NCBI GenBank assembly: GCA_014843695.1
Contig: CM026386.1
Location: 90,803,152-90,867,151, forward strand
Source: Archivesica marissinica
Lineage: Eukaryota > Mollusca > Bivalvia > Venerida > Vesicomyidae
Direction: 5' to 3'
Length of the DNA stretch: 64,000 nt
The position numbers and the translations under genes are program-made. Of the stretch, positions 53,522-62,094 are shown one piece after another; position 1 is the first letter of the stretch, and each line of letters starts with the position of its first letter. The notes under the pieces are model-generated. The model was not told the DNA's origin and did no database searches. It saw only the letters and a program-made list of their open reading frames with translations.

Positions 53522-54038
53522 CAAATCACATACAGATTGGGATCTCCCTGACCTATCTAGTAGAAGGCTCGCAAATAGTCATGTAACCTTTCTTCCGTAT
53601 CTAATATATATACCTTGGTGTATTTCCAGATCTATTCGCGGTCATGATTAAGTTTTATTATGTCCAATCGTAGGGCAGAGGATCACTATGTGTTGAAGGG
53701 ATGTCGTGAGGATCAACAAATATAGCGGTTACAAGTAAAGTGTGTGAACCGCGAACTGAATGATGTAGAACACAAAGCTAGTGCTATAAAACATAACGAT
53801 CATAGATCTGCCATTAGCATGTTATCCCCAATTAAAGTTCCGACAGTAACTGTTATTAACTTTATCACCAAGACTGGCAACTCATAGAGTTCTTCTAGTA
53901 TCGTCTAGTATCTTCGCATTGCTTACTGAACTAGATATGTGATGGAGTATAATAGGATGTCCTGGTTTGCCAACTGGGGTCAGGACGGCCCATCGATCCG
54001 ACCGCATTTAGGCTGAATATTATCCTAGATATTCAAAC
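53522..54038. other. Gene-free stretch within putative Ig locus
   Basis: Nothing recognised on either strand. Confidence 0.5.
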
Positions 54039-54197
54039 TCATCTCTCATAAACGGTCAACGTAACCGTAGCAGCCTCTCCAAAATATACCGGCGGGCTTC
54101 TAATACTGCCGACGGTATCAACATAACAAATGCAGTGAGGTCCAAAAGATGTCGGCTTAAGCGTAACCGCGGTCGTAGGTGGACTGCTGTACAACGG
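54039..54197 (-). CDS. Ig second-half exon candidate (phase 0 in, stop or decayed donor)
   Basis: On the minus strand an acceptor GCCCAG ends at 54198, followed by 52 codons and a TGA at 54041-54039. The translation shows VTLKPTSFGPHCICYVDTVG, which fits the F strand with its cysteine, then a G strand ending EAATVTLTV. This suits the second half of an Ig domain whose first half is 54774-54868 (which ends in phase 0). No GT donor with a good consensus follows: GAGAGATGAGT near 54044 looks like a mutated GTGAGT. It may therefore be a terminal exon, an alternative to 50270-50408, or a dead exon. The acceptor tract is weak. Confidence 0.4.
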   Translation of the reverse strand, partial: PLYSSPPTTAVTLKPTSFGPHCICYVDTVGSIRSPPVYFGEAATVTLTVYER

Positions 54198-54773
54198 CTG
54201 GGCGTACAATACTTGGAATCATTTGAACAAAGGTTAATACGAAGAAAACCTGATATATGTTGTGTCGCCTATATATAACATATACAAGAAAAATCAATTC
54301 AACATCACCAATAATAAGGACATAGTTTTGCTTGTTTCGCAAGGTTGCAATGGACTACGTTTGATGAAAAGCCATGCAGCTCTTCATGAACAATTATTGA
54401 TAGGGCTTTGTTAATGGTGATCCATAGTGTTGCTGGAAATGGTTGATTATCGAAAAGACTACCAACACAACCAAGTAATGCGTATTATTTCCTTAATGTG
54501 AGTTTTTTGAGTAAAAAACTAGTGACTTAGAACGTAGAAGTTTATCAATTGTAAGCAACACTAAGCTTATACCAAAATCGGCATATGCTCAACGTGTATT
54601 ATATTTCATTAATAAGTTTATTCTAATTAATGCATATTCAAACAATACCTACTCAATCCTAGGTCACTTATCCGGATATTTCATTGATCTTCGTGTTTAC
54701 AATGTGCTATTGTCGAACATACTCATTTCTTTAAAGTGCTTACATTTTAGGTATTCCTGTCATGTTATCTTAC

Positions 54774-54868
54774 CCATATTGATAATGTAGCTGCTGGAGT
54801 TCCCAGATCTGAAGCTGCACATGTTATTGTCTGACCACTCTTTGAGGATGTTAAACCGGCAGAAGCAG
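54774..54868 (-). CDS. Ig first-half exon (phase 1 to 0)
   Basis: On the minus strand, ATATTTCAG (AG at 54870-54869) precedes a 95-base exon that ends ATATGG before GTAAGA. The reading is two bases, then 31 codons. The peptide has the B-strand pattern SGQTITCAASDLGTPAATLS and ends in a tryptophan that fits the C-strand core Trp. Both splice sites are good consensus matches and the frame is open. Phase 1 in is compatible with the phase 1 end of the Ig exon at 59920-60228, about 5 kb upstream, and phase 0 out is compatible with either downstream second-half exon. I regard this as one of the best-supported exons in the window. Confidence 0.6.
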
Positions 54869-55019
54869 CTGAAATATAACCCCACTTGTCAACGTTTGAG
54901 TTAGTGTAGCTGGCGTATAATTATAGTGTATAAATGAAGGAAATGTATATGTTTGCAACACAATCTTGTCCCAATAAGATATGCTTATCAAAAGGAAAAT
55001 TAAACGGTTGCTGCATGGG

Positions 55020-55360
55020 TAATGTGTTATGTGTGCATGTTTCAAGAAAAATATATTATATGAAGAGGAAGGAAATGTTAAATATTGTTGAATTAAAAAT
55101 AACAATATCAACTATAGGTGAACTTTACAATATGTATACAGAGACATTAACACATTTATTCTGAGACTGTTCGTATGTTCAAATATTTTGGTTGAGAATA
55201 AAAAACATATCTGATAGACAAACATATAGAGTTTAATATTGATTATAAAAAGGTTTCATTTTGTATTCAATGTAAAGGGCATCAACATATGTTGATGGAT
55301 TTCATAATCAGCTTAGCACACTATTATAATTTAAAACAGAACATGTGTTCCAAACTAAAT
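55020..55360 (+). pseudogene. L1/Tx1-like LINE C-terminal scrap
   Basis: The plus-strand translation contains YTETLTHLF, a TGA where Trp is expected (at 55161), then DCSYVQIFWLRIKNI. This is the Cys/His-knuckle motif ETxxHLFW.C..VQ.FW of L1-like elements. Flanking codons are scrambled. Only about 100 residues can be followed. Confidence 0.55.
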
Positions 55361-56530
55361 TAACTTAATCAGATATAAAAAGAAAGCAACACACATTGAA
55401 TAACATAAAGCCGTCATGATAAGTAACTAGAAGCTCACAATAGAACGTGGAATCAGTTGTCTGCTGAAGAAAATCGCACGAATATAACAGCAATAACATT
55501 AGTAAATGGTATTGCAATTATGTTTGTAGGAAGATAGTATTCTAAATCAAACATTTTCATCTCTTATCCCGTCATCGTACTTTCAAACCTAATTCATTCC
55601 CTCTATTTAAACAACAATAAATGTATTTGTATATTAGATACTATATTAGGATGTATTGTCTATTCAATGTTATAGTTTAACTGTAATGTATATATATATA
55701 TATGTTTACATAATTATGCTTTTGTTAATGATATTATGAATCGAATAAAATGGCTATTCCTGGTAAAAGGAACATAGGAAAGGTTAACGTTTACATATAA
55801 CTTATGACTATAACGAATAACAAACAATGTTATTGTTACATTAAAATGATGAATATACCGTGACAGTACTTTCTTAAGTGAAGGACGAGTGCAAGCATAT
55901 TGGTCAACGAAAGTATGCATAGTACTCAGAAACATTCATTCATTCCTGGCACAAAGTTAAATAGTTAAGGATAAACGTTTCATGGGTATATGGCAGAGGC
56001 GTATGAAATGACATGTACATACTTATAGTTCTAGTTGTTGCTTAAGCGAAACAAACAGGTATTCATAATGTGGGTGTAAAATAGAGATGATTTACGAGAA
56101 GAACATTTGATCCCAAACCAGTTCATACGAATGATCCAGACAATACTACTCGAACAAGTCAAAAGAAACGAAGAAGAAAGTAATGTAACCAGATGAAATT
56201 AGATTCACAAGAAAAAATATTTCTTAACTGTGTATGTTTGCGAGAACAAAATTATTGTTTAGATTTTAGATTCTTATGAAAGAAGAGCAGGTGAACCGCT
56301 GCATGAATCGAGGCCTCAATGACAACTCGAACTCGTTATTAGCTTCGTTCCAGGACACAAACACAAGTACACACAAGGGACAAATCCTTTGTTATATATT
56401 ATTCACACTGCTAAGTAATGCCAAGGTTTCGTATTGGAAAGCTTCCATGTTGACATCGTTTTTACTTCGTTCAATTATAAGGCTAATGCCAGTTCTGTTT
56501 CAGGTTCCTTCAGATAAGTTAGTTTATACA
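55361..56530. other. Gene-free stretch
   Basis: AT-rich; the ORF at 56276-56677 overlaps the tRNA-like relic on the other strand and shows no domain. Confidence 0.45.
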
Positions 56531-56589
56531 ACTCGAACTCCGGACCTTTCGCACCTGAAGCGAACGCGCATCCTCTGCGCTATCACGAC
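56531..56589 (-). ncRNA. tRNA-like relic or SINE head
   Basis: Minus strand: an A box TAGCGCAGAGGATGCGC includes a perfect 4-bp D stem (GCGC/GCGC). A perfect 5-bp anticodon stem TTCGC/GCGAA flanks loop TTCAGGT. Then comes a B-box-like GGAGTTCGAGT. The T stem and acceptor stem do not close, so this is a decayed tRNA or, more likely, the head of a SINE. The nominal anticodon CAG would mean leucine, but the variable arm is too short for tRNA-Leu. Confidence 0.5.
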
Positions 56590-57008
56590 TTCCAAGATAA
56601 GTTGTGTACTAAAGCATTTGTATTCAATACAGCACATATTACCTCGTGTTGGCTTTTTCGAATATGTTACAATATAATTCGTTTCATATGTAATTTTTAT
56701 TAAAAGGCAAACTACTTATTTTGAAATGTAATTCAGTATCTAACCCAGCTGTTTTGGGGGTGTATTGGGTCTTGGTCGTCTATGTCTTGCTCGAACGTTT
56801 CATAGTTCTTTCCTCGTTAGGCTTGTTGCACCCGTCTTTGTTATAACAATATTAATTCAGTAATTTAATATGCTTGCTAGGGGGAATCAAAGTAGCTTTA
56901 AGATTCATTATATTACATTTGTTTTGAATGTATAATTTAAATAACCCCAGTATATATGCATGTACAAGTACAGTTTATGATCGGCCTAATGTATTGTAAT
57001 ATATATCC

Positions 57009-57046
<38 letters not shown>

Positions 57047-57889
57047 TCCATTGCATTGCAAATGCTGCTTCATGTAGCGGGAATCAATTATAATGTGGAT
57101 ACATGTTAAGTTTTTTTAACACAATGGCTCTGTTGAAGTCAGTATTCAGTTCATTTTTTTTATATTTCAAACGATATTAAATTGTTTCTGTCCACCGTTG
57201 TTAATCATCATTTAATGTTTATTAAAATATCCAATCATAATATTGTTGTTGATCATTACTGTTACGAAAACACCCCTTTCTGACATGGGGGAGAATGTGC
57301 ACCTAGAAGTTAAGTGATATTGGCATATTATTATATATTACTATAATATATATACTATAAGCGACATTCCCGTTTAGTTGATATAGATTTAGTCCGACTA
57401 TGCGAATTGAATTTATCCTATAGAGACATAATTGTCCCTGTATCGGTGTAACTAATCTCAAATGCCTGATATTGTGCCGATATTACCAACCTAAACGCAT
57501 GTAAATATCGTACTCACATATAACTGTATAAGTTAGGATGGACCCAAACCCAAACAGCACCTTAGTCCAAGGTAATACTAAGGAGTGAACCAGGACACGC
57601 GAATATTTGTGTATGTTATCATTTATTGTTTACTATTTATTGTTTGCAATCAATAGATCTAGATATATATGGAAACGCCGTCTAAAAGCAAATGGTCATG
57701 GTAGTTCTGGTGATTTACGACGGTGCAGTACCGTCTAATAAAGATGTGATTACATGCTAATAATGATAACTACTGCTGACCAAACTAGATCTGGAATATA
57801 TTGCTGGGGCAGATCTGTTATATGCTAGTGTATAAAATGTGGTGTTGTGTACTCTCAAATTGCTGGATCGGTGTAATATATTATCGATA
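56590..57889. other. Gene-free stretch with (TA)n microsatellite
   Basis: A TA run of about 36 bp sits at 57010-57045. A short hairpin (CCTTAG/CTAAGG) is at about 57562-57584. No exon is recognised. Confidence 0.5.
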
Positions 57890-58640
57890 TAGTCTGTATA
57901 TATTATTTATACCGAGTCGGTGGACGGAAATGTCATGATGTGTACCGAGCCTGTGGATAATTAGACCGCGAAGGTTACTATTGGTACCGAGTATGTGTGT
58001 AGTAATATACGTGTATGTATCTTATATACACGTATACTGGTAACTTGTGTCATGTTTAATGTACGACACTGGTTTTATACAATTGAATATCTCGGGCTGA
58101 ATTAGTCCTAAAGCAAATCTTTAGTAGCAAGATGGAATAGTATTCGTTAATATTGTATTAGCTTCCAGCATGCCTTGGGAAGGATAGCTCAGTGGCGTTG
58201 ATACGCTTCTGCCATCTCGATAACTGAAGAAAGCACGAGCTGGGCAAGCATGCGCCGACTGGGTGATTCAGATGGCGTGAGCTGAGGAACACTAAAGACT
58301 GGAACAGGTCAACGGTTAGCGGTAGCTGGGCAATGTGATCCAATATCGAGTCCGTCGTTAGTAGACATGGTCCTGAGGACACAGGAAGTAACAAGTACAA
58401 GTACAAATGTCACTGTGAAGGCAATACTAACCATTATGTTAATCATTATAGTTTCAGCATATCACTGAGTAATAAACAACATTAGCTGTCGTAACTTTAC
58501 TAATGAACATTAACTGCATTACCGAATATAATAAACATGGCTTCATAGACATACCGATAGTTAAAGCCAAATCATGAACAGTTAAAATACTAACGAACCT
58601 AATTCTCGCTCAGTTAAGAGCAATATCATACCATTTAATA
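57890..58640. repeat. Diverged duplication, copy B (about 0.7 kb)
   Basis: Counterpart of 46740-47370. Its tRNA-like block is better preserved here: GGATAGCTCAGTGG (A-box-like) at about 58176, followed by CTTCTGCCATC and GCACGAGCTGGG. This suggests that both copies carry an ancient SINE. Copies are more than 20% diverged by eye, with indels. Confidence 0.6.
58309..58446 (-). CDS. Possible second signal-peptide ORF, 45 codons
   Basis: The minus-strand ATG at 58446-58444 (another in frame at 58434-58432) opens 45 codons to a TGA at 58311-58309. Residues 5-24 form a strong hydrophobic stretch (VSIAFTVTFVLVLVTSCVL), like a signal peptide. It lies between the Ig exon at 59.9 kb and the half-Ig exon at 54.8 kb, so it could start a second Ig transcript. 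No good phase 1 donor is evident. Chance is a real alternative. Confidence 0.2.
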   Translation of the reverse strand: MINIMVSIAFTVTFVLVLVTSCVLRTMSTNDGLDIGSHCPATANR

Positions 58641-58976
58641 CCATTGATTGTGTTATCATTTATACTAAACGTTGTAAAATTACTCGTCTATTTAGATGTG
58701 TTCTCATATCCGTGACTGTGAGAGAAGCTGCCCCTCATGACATTATGTGACAAACATACTATTGTAAATCAAAACTAATTACCAAATAAGACAAAATGCA
58801 TGAGTTTTAAAACGGGCTGAAGAAATATGATACATTTAATGTTAGTATACGACAGTTAGGAAATTGGAATTATTACGAAATACTTATCTAGACATAGTAT
58901 TTACAACTGGATGATCATGTGTTCCGAAATATGAAGCTCTGTCAGGACAATGATTAAGCTTAAAGGATATATCTAA

Positions 58977-59189
58977 ATGTTCACGAATTATTCCATAAAT
59001 CTTGTTCTAAACTTGTTCCGTACACTTATTGTCGCGTTGTTAAATTATGGAAATGAATCGTGGAGCTTCAATGAATCAAGAAATTTAGAAAGTATTCGTA
59101 TACATAGTTGTAACAATGTACTAGGCGCAATAATACAAACAAAAAACTACTTACATATACGGTGTATCAACTTGTTTATCCAGCGATAG
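58977..59189 (+). pseudogene. LINE fragment related to the 8.2-kb element
   Basis: The peptide with LFRTLIVALLNYGNESWSFN then ESRNLESI aligns by eye with the thumb region of the LINE at 8237 (LFDAFVGSILNYSSEIWGFT, KSKELERI), including spacing. It is short and followed by stops. The ORF at 59264-59569 may be a further decayed part, but I see no motif in it. Confidence 0.55.
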
Positions 59190-59689
59190 TGTGCATCGCT
59201 TGGAAATGGAAATGCCAATTGAAGTTATACAACTCGCTTACATACTACTTGAACACTTAGTGAATGGTGATTCAGAATAGAATACGTAGTTATATGCTAT
59301 GTCAATGCAGGTTACATCAAGTATCTGAGATGAAATATAAGATCGGTATGACAGTTAGAAGAGCCGCTCTAAAGGCATATAGTCAGAAAATTACGAACCT
59401 GAGGAATTATGTAATTCATGAACTGATTAAATATGTAGCGTTTGAAATTGAGCTGATGTGTGTTGCTATTCCCAAGATGTCGCTCATTGTCCGAAACGGA
59501 TATTGTACTTGGTACAGAAGAATAACATTAAGAATTCAGAGTATTACAAATAATAATATTCTTGTTTAAATTCCACAAATCTGAAATTATGTTGTGGTGA
59601 TGATGATATGTAACGTTTACCAAACAAGAATAACTGGACCATATCGGTCAACACATGTCTTGAATAATTACGTATTAGTGGGTAAGGTC

Positions 59690-59785
59690 GTTGACTGTTT
59701 CTTACAGAGGTTGGTGCACCAAGTACTGGTTAATCACTGGAGCCTTACCAGTAAAGGTGTTATTACTGATGTGGGGTGAAATTTG
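59690..59785 (+). mobile_element. SINE central-domain fragment
   Basis: GTTTCTTACAGAGGTTGGTG then CACCAAGTACTGGTTAATCA matches the reverse complement of 61075-61122 (TGGTTAACC, GTGCACC, GTAAGAAAC words). It is a partial copy of the SINE family at 60970-61235. Confidence 0.55.
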
Positions 59786-59919
59786 ACCCCAGTATAACAG
59801 TTGAGCACACTTAGTATAGATACAAATGATAGAGAAAGCATAATAGAATACATCATAGGCTAGAGTGTCGCACTAGCTTCCCATATTTTCATTAATGTGA
59901 TAACTAATTTAACACTTAC

Positions 59920-60228
59920 TGCAAACAGTAACAGCCACTGAATCCTCTGAATAAGTGGCAGCGAAAACACTAATCGTATATACATCATTATAAGCTATAG
60001 TCACAGACATTAATGTAATATTTCCGTTGCCATGATTCACAACAGAGTACGAATTTCTAGGGATATGACTACTACCCGATCCAAAGTATGTCATAATGTC
60101 CGTGTTCAAGCTATAATACCAGCTCACTGAACTAATATCAACATCATTGTCATCATATGTCCATGGGATATTAACATCTTCACCAACACAAGCTTCTGTG
60201 TCTGCTGATGCATTGGTAATACCTCCAT
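59920..60228 (-). CDS. Ig-like domain exon, phase 1-1, canonical cysteines lost
   Basis: Minus strand: acceptor CTTTTAG (AG at 60230-60229), a 309-base exon, then the perfect donor GTAAGT (GT at 59919-59918). Phase 1 at both ends is the classic Ig-domain exon layout. The domain reads EACVGEDVNIPWTYDDNDVD, then SVSWYYS with the core Trp, NGNITLMSVTIAYNDVYTIS, and a G strand SEDSVAVTV. The B-strand cysteine position holds Trp and the F-strand position (Y-T-x-S) holds Ile, so the usual disulfide is absent; other cysteines lie near the ends. The first codon joins with the last base of the exon at 60765-60813 to give Asp. It would form the N-terminal extracellular Ig domain. The binding partner is unknown. 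Confidence 0.65.
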
Positions 60229-60299
60229 CTAAAAGATGAATAATAATAGTTGTTATTAAGTGCAAGTTGCACATAAATGTTAGGTTGACGACTCTCTAC

Positions 60300-60515
60300 A
60301 ATTATGCTATTGGATGTGGAAGACCGCGGACGCCCATTATGGCAGAAATTCAGAAACGGTCATGCGAGTAGAATCACTGACATTTCCACAAGCCAGCCGG
60401 ATATATAGCATCACCACATGAAATAATTCGACACCCAGTGGTATTCGATCCTTCAGCGCTGACGGGCAGGTGATTTTACTACAACGACCGTAACCACTCG
60501 GCCACAGAGGCTCAG
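60300..60515 (-). mobile_element. SINE with tRNA-Ser/Leu-like head
   Basis: The minus-strand start GAGCCTCTGTGGCCGAGTGG then TTACGGTCGTTG is a strong A-box region. The B-box region is GAAGGATCGAATACC, and the centre has TTTCATGTGGTGATGC and CCGGCTGGCTTGTGGAAATG. The order and wording match a well-known bivalve SINE family with a conserved central domain. The tail near 60300 is decayed. Confidence 0.75.
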
Positions 60516-60764
60516 TCGTTCATGTTGCAATAACAACGAGTGATGGGTTTGTAGGTAGTATACCGCATCTCCGCTTTTCTATAGAAGTCGTGTTTATGTC
60601 AGATTATCAAGTAAGTAGTCAATCATATAGATCGATGCCCGTTATTAAATAGCAACACATGTATACATGCATGTCAGTCTTATTTCTGATAAGTTACTAA
60701 GTTATAATGTGGTGGAATGTGTCCATTATCTTACACCAAGAAATATCAAATATGAAAATATTAC

Positions 60765-60813
60765 CAAGTGTATAGCATAATCCATATATAATAAACACAA
60801 TCTGAAGTTCCAT
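60765..60813 (-). CDS. Signal-peptide exon of Ig-superfamily gene
   Basis: The minus-strand ATG at 60813-60811 starts 16 codons (MELQIVFIIYGLCYTL) plus one base, then a donor GTAATA (GT at 60764-60763). An in-frame ATG 24 bases upstream could be the true start. The short n-region and hydrophobic core look like a signal peptide. Ending in phase 1 is typical for signal-peptide exons of Ig proteins, and joining to 60228 restores an Asp codon followed by the Ig domain. The intron would be 536 bp. The link rests on phase, order and spacing; no transcript was available. Confidence 0.5.
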
Positions 60814-60969
60814 ACTAGTTAACTTGTTTAATTGCATTGAAATAAGTCGATACCGTCCTACATGTAGGTATGCACACCTCGTACTATCTAAACTTCCTTG
60901 TCGCTGGTACTCAGCATAATGCATAATGTATATAGTATAATCAGTGAGTTAACATTTGAACGGTCTGGT

Positions 60970-61235
60970 GTACACACTATAATATAATATATCTGTTTAT
61001 TTAACATCGATACCGGTTGCCCATATGGGCGGCGGACAGTTTAACTAGCATCATCTTTCCTGGGCAGACTCCAGCGGTTAACCAGTACTTTGTGCACCGA
61101 CCTCCGTAAGAAACTGCAAACGGTTTCATATAATGAGACATTGTCTGAGCGGGGTTCGAATCTGTGGCCATCAGTGAGTAGGCGGACTAGCCATTAAAGA
61201 ATGAATCGTGGGTTAATAGTTTCCATCGGGGTACG
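60970..61235 (-). mobile_element. SINE, tRNA-derived, second family member
   Basis: Minus strand: a head with GGCTAGTCCGCCTACTCACT and B box AGATTCGAACCCCGC; a centre GTTTCTTACGGAGGTCGGTG, TACTGGTTAACCGCTGGAG, then CCGCCCATATGGGCAACCGG; and a tail CGATGTTAAATAAACA. The tail is the typical bivalve SINE end. Part of its 5' flank (61191-61230) is also found, inverted, at 766-806. Confidence 0.7.
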
Positions 61236-62094
61236 AACTACATTGGGCATGGTAACGTAGCTCATACAGTTCATTACTTGTAATTACGTTAATTCTTTGT
61301 TCAATGACACTGGTTTAAAGTCCAGAATTGCAACTTACCGTCTGCCGTAACAAGTAAATAGAATATCATTGAAACAATGTAAACTGTAAGACACGCTTTT
61401 TCTCAAATATTTCTTAAATTTTGGCTATCAATATGAATGCGTACGACCGTAGCTTACAATCAGGGCACATAGTTCATATAAGGAAATGCAATAGGGATGT
61501 AAATATTTATCTTCTTGCGATCCTCCCATAGATGGAGGTAGGGATTATATGCGAACCCCGACATTAACGCACACTTACTATGTAATGGCTATCGGGGTAG
61601 TACCAAGAACAAGACTATTGTAAGATATAGATGGAGGTAGGGATTATATGCGAACCCCGACATTAACGCACACTTACGATGTAATGGCTATCTGGGTAGT
61701 ACCAAGAACAAGACTATTGTAAGATATTATTTTAGTACCAGTCCATTTCTTGTTGTATTTACGCAGCGGTGTTTCCCTCCTGTCCCATTTATATATCTAA
61801 TATATCAACGTCCATGCTCACAATGATCCGTGCCCTATGCCATGTACATCGGACACGTCTCGAAATTACTTAGCTACCCAGGTACCGTCACGAGACCCGT
61901 CCCCAGCGTTTTAAAACATTGTTCTAACACCACAGAATATTCACTGTATCTATATTCACAACACAACCAGGTCATTATATAGTCTATTTAGGTAATGCTG
62001 ATACCAACAAGGCCCTTCCATAGTCAATGTATGTACTTAGGTGCCCCTATTAAGAAAGTGTGCTAGCACAGGAGGGCATCACATATTCAAATCA
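61236..62094. other. Gene-free stretch with a 98-bp tandem duplication
   Basis: No gene is recognised. It contains the duplication at 61531-61726 and then runs into the 41-bp satellite near 62095. Confidence 0.5.
61531..61726. repeat. 98-bp direct tandem duplication, two copies
   Basis: The unit starting GATGGAGGTAGGGATTATAT at 61531 repeats at 61629 with very few differences (ACTATG/ACGATG, ATCGGGG/ATCTGGG), so it is a recent duplication. Confidence 0.9.

Noticed and set aside
56276..56677. 133-codon plus ORF
   Set aside because: It lies antisense over the tRNA-like relic and shows no domain or splice context.
58158..58406. 82-codon minus ORF
   Set aside because: It covers the duplicated tRNA-like block in copy B, and its counterpart in copy A does not keep the frame.
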